From Parastagonospora avenae f. sp. tritici 18332-5 (Eukaryota > Ascomycota > Dothideomycetes > Pleosporales > Phaeosphaeriaceae): 64,000 nt of DNA. Below the pieces are notes generated by a model that was not told the DNA's origin, did no database searches, and saw only the letters and a list, made by a program, of their open reading frames with translations. Location of the stretch: assembly GCA_022559985.1 (NCBI GenBank), contig JAFJTR010000001.1, positions 124,001 to 188,000 on the forward strand, in the 5' to 3' direction. The position numbers and the translations under genes are program-made. This document shows positions 1 through 11,315 of this stretch, in pieces (the first letter of the stretch is position 1; each line of letters begins with the position of its first letter).

Positions 1-101
1 GTATGTGTCTACGCACTCGATCCTAATGCGCCGACACATGCAGCGTTCGGTGGGTACATCTGGTGCACGATGATGGGATAACCGCTGACAGAAAATTGTA
101 G

Positions 102-2980
102 GCACGAACGAAGCTCCACCCGTCGAGAATTGGCGCGTCATTCGCCGTCTGATAGGTCACGACAACGATGTGCAGGATCTGGGCTGGTCAGCAGATTCAT
201 CGATCCTGGTCTCGGTGGGCTTGGACTCGAAAGTAGTCGTCTGGTCGGGACACTCATTCGAAAAGCTGAAGACGCTCTCGAACCACCAAAGTCACGTCAA
301 GGGAATTACGTTCGATCCGGCGAATAAGTACTTCGCAACTGCAAGCGACGACCGCACCATCAAAGTCTATCGGTTCAATTCTCCACCACCAAATGCAACG
401 CAACAAGACCAGGTCAACAACTTCGTCCTCGAGCACACAATCACCACCCCTTTTCTCACCTCGCCCCTCACCACATACTTTCGCCGCTGCTCCTGGTCGC
501 CCGACGGCGCACATATTGCGGCTGCGAACGCCACCAACGGCCCGGTGAGCTCGGTCGCCATCCTGGATCGCGGTACCTGGGATGGTCAAGCCAGCCAAAC
601 CAGTTTGATCGGCCATGAAGGACCGGTCGAAGTCACTGCCTTTTCGCCTCGACTCTTTTACCAGCAGCAGCCTCGGGTCGAGCACGATGGGAACATTCAC
701 CAACCCACGGTCACAGTCGTCGCATGCGCCGGGCAAGACAAGTGCCTCAGTATTTGGAACACGGTCTTTGCCAGGCCATTTATGATGACTCAAGAGCTGG
801 CAGCCAAATCCATCACGGACATGGCATGGGCACCCGATGGCGAGAAGTTATTTGCAACGAGCCTGGATGGAGGCATCTTGACTATGGTCTTCGAGGCGGG
901 AGAATTGGGTTTTCCTGCATCATTGGCGGAGAACGAGAAGACTCTGTCCAAGTTTGGTGCTGGTCGAAGAGTTGGCATCATCGAGGGCACTGACGCTCTT
1001 TTACTAGAAGAGAGTAGCAAAAGTGGAGAGCTCAAGGGTGTCCAAGGTAGGATGGGTGCCCTCATGGGCGATGGCGGTGCAGTCCAGCCTCCCATCACAA
1101 ACGGCACTAATGGCATTACTCCCTCGACGACTCTCACTAACGGATCAAGTTCGACCGCACCTCCACCTGCGCCGGCTGCTGCATCAGCTCCCGCGCCAGC
1201 TGAACCACCTGTGGATCAAAGAGTTGAGAAACTTAAGCAGAGGGTTACGGTTACCAAAGAAGGCAAGAAGCGCATAGCGCCTATGCTCGTTTCGTCATCA
1301 TCTGGTGTTGGTACATCATCACTACCTCAGACGCAACTAATTTCAGCGAAAACAACATCCGGTGCGAGGAGCGATAACCCCCACAACATCCTGGATCTTT
1401 CGAAGCCGTACGATGGGTTTCCAAAAGGAGGTCTCGCATCAATGTTGATTGGGAACAAGAGGAAGTTTGCTGAAATCGAGGGTGACGAGGACCGACAGGT
1501 TGAGCGAAGGCTAGCTGCTTCGGTGCGGCCTGGCGGAGCTGCTGTGGTGTTGAACAGCGAAAATGGACTCATCCCTCCGGCGGCTGCAGCCTCAAAAAGC
1601 AACGATCCAGCCGAGCCATCTAAGGTCTTGCGGCCGGCAATTATCAGTCCCTCCTTGAGCGTGAGCCAGGTACGGCTGGCTGTGCCAAAGGTACGCAGCG
1701 TCATCACTCGAACTGCAGACGGAAGCGAGCCACAACGCAATGGCGTAGACGCCAACACAGGCAAAGCTGAAATACCGGATACTGTCATGCTAGAGGCGCG
1801 TAATGCAACCGGACACTCGCGAACAGGACGAGCACAAGATCACGATCCCGCGAAAATCAGCTGTACAAGGAAAGGGCAGCCTCTGTGGCAAGACTTCCTA
1901 CCAAAATCGGTGCTATTAGTCACTGGCAACATGAACTTTTTCGCGGCCGCATGCGAAGATGGATCAATCTATGCTTGGTCGCCAGCAGGTCGACGGACAC
2001 TGAACGCTATGATTCTGGATGCACAGCCTGTGATCATGGACTGCAGAGGCTGGTGGCTAATGTGCATATCTGCAGTCGGCATGTGCCACATCTGGAACCT
2101 CAAGACGATGTCAGCACCACACCCACCGATATCTTTGGCACCTATACTCGATATCGCCGCGCATACTCAAGGACCTCATCTTACAAGATCACCTGGCATC
2201 GTCTTCGCTCGACTCAACTCTGCAGGCTGTATTGTGGTTGCAATGTCGAACGGTGAGGGCTACATGTACAATGCCAGCATGTACATCTGGCAGAGGATCT
2301 CGGAACCTTGGTGGTCTGCTGGCAGTCAATACTGGAATACCACGGATTCATCAGTCAGCAACATCAGGTCTAGTCAGGACAAGGCAGCACCCAAAGAGAA
2401 GGGTGATCAAGTTTCGATCGAGAACATCTCTGCAGGCATTATACCAGCACTCGAACGCAACACAACGAATCAGTTCCTTTTGCAAGGTCGCGCATTCTAC
2501 TTGCAAAGGCTTATCAAGGCACTCATTTCTGCCGAAGGCTATGAGACCTTTGAGAGCTCTGTTAGTGTGGCGCATCTCGAAAATCGTGTTGCTGCCGCAA
2601 AGACACTCGGCGCGAGAGAAGAGTTCAAGATATATCTTAGCATGTATGTCAAGCGCTTGGGGGCTGAGGGTCTGAAGGGTAAGATTGAGGAGCTGCTACG
2701 AAGCCTGACAGGCGATCTCATTGTTGAGGAAGACGAGGATAGTGGGGAGCAGCAAGAGGAGATCATCTGTGGCTGGAAGAGGGAAGAACTGCTCAAGGAG
2801 GCCGTCTTGATTCTCGGTAAGCACAACACACTTGCATGACGACTTGCGAACATCTCACTAACATAATGCCCAGGTAAACACCGGGATCTTCAGCGCATCA
2901 CCGTCCCATATGCGCGCCTCCTCGGCATCGTCACCGAGGACCAGCGCCAGGACGAACAGGCCATGATTACCGACATGTAA
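102..2980 (+). CDS. HIR1: HIR1/HIRA histone chaperone subunit (5' end missing)
   Basis: Subunit of the HIR complex, which deposits histone H3-H4 outside S phase and represses histone genes in the nucleus. The visible part has exons 102-2816 and 2874-2980; the window begins with GTATGT, the donor of an intron that ends in TTGTAG at 101, so the first exon lies to the left. The first visible residues include ENWRVIRRLIGHDNDVQDLG, a signature of the N-terminal WD40 propeller of Hir1/HIRA, followed by more WD repeats. A Ser/Ala/Pro-rich linker follows, then the HIRA B-type motif (QRVTVTKEGKKRIAP, about residue 380 of the visible part), which in the family contacts Asf1. A C-terminal HIRA domain with WD-like segments completes it (about 600-890). 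The last intron is phase 1 and the protein ends in ITDM. About 940 residues are visible, consistent with a nearly full-length fungal Hir1. Confidence 0.95.
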
Positions 2981-3836
2981 AATACCCATCTCTTTCAAAC
3001 ATTTGTATCAAAAGCATTATTCAGCGTCTAAGGGTCGGATACTACTGGGCGCATGGTGGTTGGGTCGGGTACATTCTGGGTCTTGAGCATGGAATGGATA
3101 TAGCATGTAATTGTAGCGATGGAGTGTCTTTGTCGGATATGTAGAGCTATGGCTTAAGGCCTGATGCTCGTTTGGTAGCGCTTTAATACATGGCGTCATT
3201 TCAAATAAAGTGTTAGAAGTCCGTAAGGAAATCCTGGAATATGTGAGCACGTGACTTGGTCGCGCCATTCGGCGCTAAGGGGGCAAGTGTGGCTGATCAT
3301 CATTTACAGTGACCAACCTTGGAAAGCAACACCCAACACGCTCAATTCCCTAAGATCTATTTACGTTGGAGCTACTACTATACCTAGGTACGTAAAATAT
3401 CTTCTCGATCGGCTTCATCAAGCCTTACCGGCATACAACTGCGAACATGCATCCCCGCATCTTGAGTGGTCCATCGCGCGTTTCGCCGCGTTACAGATTT
3501 AGCGCCTGCGCCACAGCCAGCAATGGGACAAATCGACCAAGTGGCTAGCAAGTCTCCTTGGACCCTTTGTCGATCAACCCCTTGTTTCGCAGCAACGTTG
3601 GTTGCCAAAATGCCTTAATTTAGAAGTGAGGGATGAGACCTTGCTGATGATGACATAGGTAGGGAGGCTGTGCGCAAGACTGCGACCTTGCTTTCGTACA
3701 ACTCACTCGTTCACTTTCTTTTATTGATCTCGCAAACGGAACGGAACGAGAGGGAACGCTGTTGCGTGTGCGATTTTTGCTTTCAAGATACGATACGATA
3801 CGATACTCCATCATCCGACGCGACAACTCAGCAACC
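2981..3836. other. intergenic region with short GATAC repeat
   Basis: No supported gene. Only short overlapping ORFs without coding character occur. Just before the next gene, at 3787-3806, four perfect copies of GATAC form a 20-bp microsatellite in the probable 5' leader. Confidence 0.6.
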
Positions 3837-4790
3837 ATGGTTTTCAACTGCACCAATGTGCCTGCATCGACGCAGACCGACGCAGGCGTCGCGGGCGCAG
3901 GCACACTTCTTTCCTTCATCATCACGAACTTCATCTCTTTCCTACTATCCGGCACGATCATCCTCCTCGGCCTGCGAAAATCAACGTCAGCGCCGATTGC
4001 CCGCAAACTCCTGCAGTCCTTCTCCGATCAACAAATCCTGACTGGCATCGGCATCCAGAGCGTCGGCCTAGCCAAAATGAAGACTATGGTACCATACCAT
4101 TTCTTCATCATCTGGCTGCTCTCGCTATTATCCACGGCGACGAATCTCGTAACCCTGCTGGCTCTAGTCAACGACTTCAAGCGAGATTGGGTGCTCCGGT
4201 GGATCCGGCAGATCCTTATGGCCATCAACATGTTCCTCGGCATCCTATCCGGCATTTTCATCCTGCAGACCGTGTTAAAGAATCTGGAGCCAAGACTACC
4301 TATCGCATGTGTGTGGGAAGTCGAAAGTCGCGGCAAGTCAGGCAATGCTGCGACGTCGGTTGCGGGCACTATTGCGGTCATCGCGGGCCAGGTTATTGTT
4401 TTTATTTTGTCGACGCTATACCTGCATGCACGCCAGTATCCCAAGTGGATGAAGTCCGTGCAAGTCGTGTGCCTGATCGCGCTGCTCGCAATGGGTATTG
4501 GCGCTACCGTACGCGTCGTCATGGAGTCGCAAGCATTCGGATCGCCTCCAGAGTCCGTGAATCTGGTTGGTCCTAGCGAAGGCAGCTGGAGCTTCGGGCA
4601 GTTGGTTCCTCTGTTGTTATTAGCCCTGCCGATAATCAGCACGGTGGAAATCATGCGTGGAGAGACGCGGACGCCTCCAAGTCGCGTTGATGAAGATAGC
4701 CAGCCGCTGTTTGCTGACGGCAATGATATGGAGTTTCAGTTCCAGCCGAATCCGATGTTGGGGAGCGATAGCAATTTGTTTAGAAAATAG
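3837..4790 (+). CDS. fungal multi-spanning membrane protein, unknown function
   Basis: Single-exon gene for a protein of 317 residues. I start at the ATG in the context CAACCATGG; a longer reading frame upstream begins in the GATAC repeat and is less likely. The protein has an outward-looking N-terminus with NCT, about seven hydrophobic segments (roughly 20-45, 68-80, 85-110, 125-150, 180-205, 215-235 and 265-285) and a hydrophilic acidic tail. The segment FSDQQILTGIGIQ after the first helix and the spacing of the next helices resemble a large Pezizomycotina family of plasma-membrane or endomembrane proteins (LSDQQ-LVTGI type) with no known activity. The family placement is from memory of the motif. 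No enzymatic motif is visible. Confidence 0.8.
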   Translation: MVFNCTNVPASTQTDAGVAGAGTLLSFIITNFISFLLSGTIILLGLRKSTSAPIARKLLQSFSDQQILTGIGIQSVGLAKMKTMVPYHFFIIWLLSLLSTATNLVTLLALVNDFKRDWVLRWIRQILMAINMFLGILSGIFILQTVLKNLEPRLPIACVWEVESRGKSGNAATSVAGTIAVIAGQVIVFILSTLYLHARQYPKWMKSVQVVCLIALLAMGIGATVRVVMESQAFGSPPESVNLVGPSEGSWSFGQLVPLLLLALPIISTVEIMRGETRTPPSRVDEDSQPLFADGNDMEFQFQPNPMLGSDSNLFRK

Positions 4791-5058
4791 GGTGCAAGAA
4801 GACGGGGGGGTGGTGCTGGACGCATTGAGGGAGAAGAACTGTGATACCATTCGAATGCATTTACTTTCTTACGACTATTTGTGCGATTTCGCTGAAGTAG
4901 CGATCCTGTGTACCAAAATGTGAGTCGTCGGAGATCAGGGTAGGTTCCAACATGCATCCAGTTGGATTTCTGCCTGCAAAAGAGATCCAGTCGTTAAGAT
5001 TACTTTGATCTGATCCTATCTGGGAACACGCCGGCCCTTCACTATGGTAACATTGCAC

Positions 5059-5897
5059 CTAGTCATCCTTCTCAAGCCACTGCTTGCACGCATCATACAA
5101 CTTCGGCAACGCTGGATCGTAAGCCAAAAACCGCTGAAACACATCCTCATCCAAACGCTTAATCATATGCATCATCCCCACGAATATGAGATCCGCATAC
5201 GATACTACACCACATTAGCATGCACCACACAAACACGCAAGCCTTCGACATACCAGTCTCCCCCCAAAAATATGGCCCACCCCTCTCCCTCAACCACCCC
5301 GCCGCCTCCAAAACCGGCCCCCTTGCCTCCTCCCACATCTCTCCCGTCGCCATCTTCTCCTCAACCTCCACCAAACTCATTCCAAACCGATCTTTCCTCG
5401 TCTCATTGAAGTACGCCGCCGACCGTTCATTCAGCACCCTCTTCGGCACCTTCGGAATAACAAACCCCGTCAACGGCTTCATGATATTAGCAATCTGGTC
5501 GCGCACCCTTACAACAATCGGATCATCGAGATGCAGCGACGGGGATGGGTAGAGTTCCTCGAGTTTGTGAGCAATGGGCCACGAGTCCATCATGTGTGTA
5601 CCGTCAGGTAGTGTTATCGCGGGGCTGGCGTATTCGGTCTTGTAGTCCGGGGCGGAGCGGTCGTTGGGCGGGATGCCGAGGGAGGAGAGTTTGGGGGCGA
5701 GGTCGGGGTATTCAGTCCAGGAGGTGGTGTAGGGGATTTGTTTGAAGTTGAGGACCATACGAGCTGGGGGAGGTAGTGTTAGTATGAGCATGGGGTGTTG
5801 CATTGGGGTTGGAGTATGGGTTACTTTTCCATGGGTTTAGGGACCAGGCGGTGCCTTGTTTGCTGGGGAGGTCGTAGAAGATGACTTGGTTGGACAT
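5059..5897 (-). CDS. glutathione S-transferase-like protein (UstS/Ure2-type)
   Basis: Three exons on the minus strand: 5897-5825, 5763-5254 and 5204-5059, joined through two phase-1 introns with GTAACC and GTATGT donors. The spliced protein has 242 residues. Its N-terminus has the thioredoxin-like GST fold signature FYDLPSKQGTAWSLNPW, then MVLNFKQIPY and WTEYPDLAPKL, and later DGTHMMDSWPIAHKLEELYPSP, which supplies the Asp-Ser of the glutathione-binding site. The C-terminal helical part ends SYADLIFVG and LYDACKQWLEKDD. This is typical of fungal GSTs with a UstS-like C-terminal domain, cytosolic enzymes that conjugate glutathione to xenobiotics or biosynthetic intermediates. No biosynthetic cluster surrounds it, so a detoxification role is inferred. 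Confidence 0.88.
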
Positions 5898-7165
5898 TAT
5901 GGAATTTGGATTGGGCTGTTGGTTGTGTACGAGATTTGGTAGTTAGTGGGAAGATGTTTGAGGATCGTGTATTTATGGCAAGTACTGATTAAGTGTGAAG
6001 CTGTTCTTGATATATGCGGATATCACGCCCTAGCAAACGACACTTCCGCGCCCGAGAGATTTCAGGTGCAAACGGCGGGTTGGTTTGTCATCAGCTCTGT
6101 GGCTTCCATAGACCCAGCGCCACATTACAGCCATCAAAGAAGGTCAGAGTCGCACAGATCTACATGTTCAAACACTGTCATCAGCTGTAGTTGGATGCAG
6201 GTGCTGGTGTTGAAGGCGGCCGCGGACATTGTCCAGGTGCGCACGTGCGTAACCGCCCCCTTCCCGTCTCCCGCTTACGCCTTCTTCGCCCTCCCGACAA
6301 ACCTCAAGATGCAGAGCTTATCTGCACAACATGCTCAGTCCGACCGCAGTCATCGCACAGGCTAGTTCAGTGGGTCGATATGCCCGCATGCACTGCCCAT
6401 CTTTGGACCACCTTGAGTTCCCGTCAACTGGCACATGCTGCAAGATCCCGCTTCAGCCCCCATATTGCTTGCCCGACCTAGCCTCAGCTGGCCTAGACAT
6501 CTCACACATTCGCCAGATTCGCATAGTCAGAGTCGTTCCAGCGAATAGGCCATCGCTCAACAATGGCAGTTACTAAAATAGTCTTGCTCGTCCATTGGCA
6601 GAGGAGGTTGGTATGCGAAGATCAGCCTTACCGTCGAGTATGAAGTCTCCCATTATGGACATTGCGAAATGGTTGAATGGTACGAGTGAGAGAGAACGAA
6701 CGCTTATTGCGAGATCACAGCGTTCTGCTGGACATAAACTCCTTGTCTTGCTTGAAGCACAAATTTGTTTGCACGTTCCGACATAGTATTTGACTATCTA
6801 CCACCCCTCTGTACGAAGTTTTGATGCTGGCGCAGACACACCTTGCATTTCAGCCCCCAAGTCGGCGCCACGCGGGCCAGCAGGCAAGGCTGAAAACTAA
6901 TATTCAAGAGAACGATATCCCCCGCTGTGGTTCTGTCAGCGCTTCTTCAATACCTTCAGCCCACTATATGCGCTTCCTGAACTCTACTTTCTCCGTCGTA
7001 AGCGCGATAAGGCAGTGACACGACCATAACCTCCATCTGCCATTCACAACGCATGCTCGCACCTAAGTAATCAAGCTATCAGCAGCCATCTCGGTGGAAG
7101 CCATATCCTGGAAACTGCGACTTTGAGCAAAGGCTTTCTTCGGGTAATACTGGATCTTCGAGAGC
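5898..7165. other. intergenic region, nothing recognised
   Basis: About 1.27 kb between two divergently transcribed genes. Small ORFs on the plus strand (for example 6191-6481) show no domain, no plausible splice structure and no codon bias. Promoters of both flanking genes must lie here. Confidence 0.55.
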
Positions 7166-9181
7166 ATGGAGTCAATGCGTAGGGTCAGTGACCAATCCGA
7201 CACCCAACCTCTAAGCTCGCCTACATCGCCATTCGAAGATGTAGAAACAGCCTACGATAGCTGTGACTTGGGGATTCAGTTTAACGATGCCTCCAACTAC
7301 TCCCCCCTCGCGACACCAAATTCTGTTGCGGAAGCAAGAAGAGGTAGCTACACATATCTCAACACACCTACCTCAACTTTCGAAACAGATCAGAACTCGG
7401 ATAAGGAATCTTTGGTAGGCGACCAATTCCAAAGCCACAGAGGTCACCACGTCAAGCGCTTTGACCACAACGAATCCCGCATGAAGCTTTTTCGAATAGG
7501 TGGATCCAAACTCCTAATCACAATGCTATTCAGCGCGCTGATGTGTGCCTGCTTGCGATCATGGGAGGGCTTCAAACACCAGCACACCGTACTGTCGAAG
7601 ATTGACGTGCGCATTTTCAACGCCATAATGATAGGTCTATCTCTCTGTCTGGGTCTCAATCTCTTATCTTCTCTCAAACACTACGCTAACACATTCCGGT
7701 GGTCGTTCCTGGCACGGAGATATGTCAGCTTGGAGACATTCGATCTCATTCTACATGCTAGCTCGCTCGTCAAAGTCACCAAGCTCATGATCATCTCAAT
7801 GCCGGGTATCCGCGGTCGCAAATATCTATGTAAGCTGCCGTGGTTCAGAGATGCTAGGAACGACGGCACGAAGTGGATGTGGCTTGTATGCGCTCTTTGG
7901 CTCTCCATCAACATTGGATCTCAGATCTTGGTTGCTCTACTCTCACTGTTCTGGCCTGTGGAGAATTCGCTCACTCCACTCATGTCGCCTGGAAATGTGA
8001 CCGTAGCAGACTTGACGACATGGGACGTCGATTCCAAGACGAAAACAGACGCTACTGCAAAGGAGACCGCTTGGCAATTCGGTATGGAAGCACAGGTTTA
8101 CCCTGAATATCCCGTGAATGGGAGTAGGACGGACCTCTCTTCGTTACCAGGAACACCAATATACCATGACGGTACCTCCTGGGAATATCGCTTCTTCAAT
8201 CGTAACCCACAGCAACAGTATACCAGCTATGTCCTTAGCGAGCGCAAGATTCGAGCGTCAACAACTTGCGAACAACTTCAGGTCGACGGTAATGTCCAGC
8301 CAAATGAAAATGGGAGCCTTTTCATCAAAGGCAAGGCAGACGGACAGGACTGGACATGGTACAATATCCCAGAGCAAGCTGCAGGATCCATAACCTGGAT
8401 GGCCTCAGTAGATGCACACTGCGGTTCGCGATGCACGAACTTTACCATCCTACAGAACAAGGACAGAGCGAAAATCCCCGGACCATCATTGTTCATGTGC
8501 AACAGCACTCTGTCGCACGTCACACCACCACACGGCAAACACGATATCAGCAGCCTGACCCACGACGACGAAAAGGCCGTGTACGGGAGTGACGCCTTCG
8601 CCAGAATCGCCGCAGGTGCTATCGGCTGGACAGGAATCGCTTGGAACGATTGGAAAGATCTGCAAGCACGCACATACACACAAGGCTCAGCATGGTCGCC
8701 CACAACAGTCGTAACCACGGATGACGTCGCGAGGATGCTTTCGCGATTCACCATCGGCGCAGTCGCCGCCTTCGACGACCACGGCATCCGCTACAACGTC
8801 AAGAACCAACACACCGTACCCACGCAAGGCCAGCAATTAGACGTTGACTGGTTCTGGATCAGCGTCATCCTGAGCAGTATCTGCAGCATACAACTCATAG
8901 CGCTCATCTTGATGGTCGCTTTCGCGAACCGCGCGATTGTGCGTGACGAGAGCTTTTTCAGCATGGCTATGCTGCTGAGCCCCGTGGTGTCTAAGATCGG
9001 ACGGAGTGGGATGAATTTGAGTGGTGCGGAGATCAAGGAGCATCGTAAGTTGTTGTGGAAGAAGATAAGGTATGACTATAGGGAAGGCAAGGATGGGGAG
9101 CCGAATCAGGTTGATATTTTTTTCGAGGGCAAGGATCAGAAGGAGGGAAGGAAGAGTTGGGCGCCGGGGTCATATTCTTGA
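7166..9181 (+). CDS. large fungal membrane protein with extracytoplasmic domain
   Basis: Single exon encoding 671 residues. The N-terminal 105 residues are hydrophilic and Ser/Thr-rich. Three or four hydrophobic segments follow (about 110-130, 150-172, 230-262), then a long region (about 265-565) with several N-x-S/T sequons and cysteines, which suggests a lumenal or extracellular domain, then one strong helix (about 570-595) and a charged tail ending in KSWAPGSYS. This layout is common in an uncharacterised Pezizomycotina family of plasma-membrane proteins. No catalytic motif or known ligand-binding motif is visible. A second ATG three codons downstream is an alternative start. Confidence 0.82.
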   Translation: MESMRRVSDQSDTQPLSSPTSPFEDVETAYDSCDLGIQFNDASNYSPLATPNSVAEARRGSYTYLNTPTSTFETDQNSDKESLVGDQFQSHRGHHVKRFDHNESRMKLFRIGGSKLLITMLFSALMCACLRSWEGFKHQHTVLSKIDVRIFNAIMIGLSLCLGLNLLSSLKHYANTFRWSFLARRYVSLETFDLILHASSLVKVTKLMIISMPGIRGRKYLCKLPWFRDARNDGTKWMWLVCALWLSINIGSQILVALLSLFWPVENSLTPLMSPGNVTVADLTTWDVDSKTKTDATAKETAWQFGMEAQVYPEYPVNGSRTDLSSLPGTPIYHDGTSWEYRFFNRNPQQQYTSYVLSERKIRASTTCEQLQVDGNVQPNENGSLFIKGKADGQDWTWYNIPEQAAGSITWMASVDAHCGSRCTNFTILQNKDRAKIPGPSLFMCNSTLSHVTPPHGKHDISSLTHDDEKAVYGSDAFARIAAGAIGWTGIAWNDWKDLQARTYTQGSAWSPTTVVTTDDVARMLSRFTIGAVAAFDDHGIRYNVKNQHTVPTQGQQLDVDWFWISVILSSICSIQLIALILMVAFANRAIVRDESFFSMAMLLSPVVSKIGRSGMNLSGAEIKEHRKLLWKKIRYDYREGKDGEPNQVDIFFEGKDQKEGRKSWAPGSYS

Positions 9182-9384
9182 GTGGTGTTCTCTCATGCTG
9201 CAGCAGAGTAGGAGACGGTAGCTTCGCAATTCTGCACTTCTGGAACATTGGAAAGGACAGGTTTAATGAGACGAGGGTTACCCGGTTGATATTGTTTCAT
9301 TTCTTTGAGCTTAGGGAGCTTTATCATGTATAATGATTAGATACGGGGGCAAATTATATGCGATTTGCAGAACGTCTCTAACAC

Positions 9385-10281
9385 TTACAAATGCCCTCCT
9401 CTGAGTGTCAGTGGCACCTCTGTCCGCCGTAGTATATACACCCAATGCGATATTTTCGGCTTATATGTCACGAAACCTGCTGCATTTATAATCGCCTCTT
9501 GCTTCTCCTCACTTTCTATCTCTTCCTTACTGACTAGTTTCCAAAGCATTGCGGTATCCGGAAATCCAGGCACGTGGGGCCTTGACGAATACAGGCCATC
9601 GCAAAAAGGAAAGCGATCACTAGAATACGATAGCGCTACCCAGCGCGCACCAGGCTTGGTCACATAGGCTAGATGTACGGCCAAGACGTGCAATGGGTGC
9701 ACTGGTTCAGGCGTCTCGCGTATACTTAGGTCCAGTGGAGTATCGGAGGGGATGTCGATGTAGTAGGGAAGGGGTAATCTGGCGTCGTCTATACAGGCTA
9801 TACAGTCTGATGTTGACTTATCTACTATTACAGAATAGGCTTGAGGCTTGAAAACTGCCAAGACGGATTTGTGATCGAGCAGATCTACGGCATCCCAACG
9901 CATAGATGTGCTAGTGCTACCATTCGTGCTCTGGTCATCCTCGAAGCGATCATTCTGGTCTAGTTCCTTTTCACGTCTTCGACCTAATTCGATGGCTATG
10001 TGCGAGTAGTCGACGTTGTGGATTTGATCCGGCGATTTGGTGACGGTGCGAAGATGGTAAGAGAGCATGGAGGTGCCGCAGCCAATGTGAAGAAGCTTTG
10101 GCTCGTCTTCAGTGCTATTACCCAATGCATCGTGAAGAAATGGGTCGAGAACATGTGGCGCTCCAAGCCACTCGAATGGTTCGACCTCAGATATGAAGCG
10201 CTTGTCCCAATACTCTTGCGAGCCATACGAAGGTGGCATGTCGACCTGGGATCGGGAGGTTAGGTCCATGTTCCTGGCCAT
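9385..10281 (-). CDS. class I SAM-dependent methyltransferase (METTL13/EFM-like)
   Basis: Single exon, 298 residues from the first ATG; a further in-frame ATG lies four codons on. The N-terminal motif YGSQEYWDKRF is typical of the METTL12/METTL13/Efm4-like methyltransferase group. It is followed by motif I, LLHIGCGTSMLSYHLR (about residues 70-85), and the acidic post-I motif NVDYSHIAIELG. VIVDKSTSDCIACID corresponds to motif IV, where METTL13 homologues have DKGTLDAL. The family transfers methyl groups to protein lysines, often of translation elongation factors, but the substrate here is unknown. It is convergent with the membrane-protein gene to its left (203 bp between stops) and divergent from the gene starting at 10516. 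Confidence 0.88.
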   Translation of the reverse strand: MARNMDLTSRSQVDMPPSYGSQEYWDKRFISEVEPFEWLGAPHVLDPFLHDALGNSTEDEPKLLHIGCGTSMLSYHLRTVTKSPDQIHNVDYSHIAIELGRRREKELDQNDRFEDDQSTNGSTSTSMRWDAVDLLDHKSVLAVFKPQAYSVIVDKSTSDCIACIDDARLPLPYYIDIPSDTPLDLSIRETPEPVHPLHVLAVHLAYVTKPGARWVALSYSSDRFPFCDGLYSSRPHVPGFPDTAMLWKLVSKEEIESEEKQEAIINAAGFVTYKPKISHWVYILRRTEVPLTLRGGHL

Positions 10282-10515
10282 TTCTGGGGTTAGCACTGTT
10301 ACCTTCTAGTTGGCTTTTATGATGATCAAATCACGTCGGAAATTTGTCGATTCTATAATTCTATAGTGCAGTGTAGTTGTGACAAGAAAAAGCACGCGGT
10401 AAAAACGCGGCTGCACATGCCGGCCCGATCTTTCTCCGATTATCTCCAAGATCTTCGTTTCCAACCATCGGACTCCCGCATTTGCGCCGCGCCACCGTCG
10501 TCGAATCTCAGCACA
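10282..10515. promoter_or_regulatory. shared divergent promoter region
   Basis: Only 234 bp separate the start codons of two divergently transcribed genes, the methyltransferase (minus) and the predicted mitochondrial protein (plus). Both promoters must fit here or overlap the leaders. No specific factor site is claimed. Confidence 0.5.
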
Positions 10516-11315
10516 ATGGCGTCTGTCCAGTCTCTCCAATCGATACCGCGCTTTCTATTGCCCCGGGGCACAACCCTCCTGCGACCGCAAACCCGCTTCC
10601 TGCTCCAAAACCCCGCCCTCATCCGCCATGCGTCCACGCCCGCCAAAGGCCTATCAGCCGAATTCCTGAAACGAAGACAAGCACAGCAACAAAAGGCACC
10701 ACCAGTGATACCCCAGCCCGACAAATACCGCGCGCCCTCCCACAGCGCCCGCAAACCGAATCGAAACCTCGAGAACAAAATCTATGGCGCACCACCATCA
10801 GAAGAAGACAAGAAACGCATGGCAACGAAGAAATACCCCAACATGATGTCGCCAGAAGGCACTTTCTCACATTGGTTTCTGCACAATAAATCAATCCATT
10901 TGTACATAACACTGGTACTTGCATCATCCCCACGCCTCCCCACATCCCGTCCTAACGACCCCCATAGGGCATTCTTGTTTCCCTCGCAATAGCAGCATTC
11001 TACATGGACTTCATGTCCAAAACAGTCTACGCAGACCTCGTTCCCACGCGCAAGGACTTCCTGCGCCACCCGTACGACTCGTTCAATCGCTTCCTCGAGG
11101 TCTACAAAATGCACATGGAGCAGCTGTCGCAGGTGTACACGGCGCAGCGGCTGAGGAAGGTCGAGGAAGTCGAGAAGAGGAAGCAGTATCGGTTGGAGAG
11201 ACAGAGGGAGGCGGAGGAGAGGGGCGAGGAGTATGTTGAGGATCCGAGGTATTATGTTGGTGAGGATGGTGTTAGGAGGCGGAGGGTGAAGAAGTGGTTT
11301 GGTATTTGGGAGTGA
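10516..11315 (+). CDS. predicted mitochondrial membrane protein
   Basis: Two exons, 10516-10914 and 10968-11315, joined by a 53-bp phase-0 intron (GTACTT donor, CTAAC branch, TAG acceptor). The 248-residue product starts in the context CACAATGG. Its first 45 residues are rich in Arg, Ser and Leu and almost free of acidic residues (FLLPRGTTLLRPQTRFLL), as expected of a mitochondrial presequence. After a basic linker there is one hydrophobic segment (about 128-148, IHLYITLGILVSLAIAAFYM) and then a strongly charged, probably coiled C-terminal region (RLRKVEEVEKRKQYRLERQR). This looks like a single-pass inner-membrane protein with a soluble helical tail. I do not recognise a named family. A role in respiratory-complex assembly would be conjecture. 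Confidence 0.82.

Noticed and set aside
254..793. Minus-strand frame of 179 codons
   Set aside because: Antisense to the WD40 region of HIR1.
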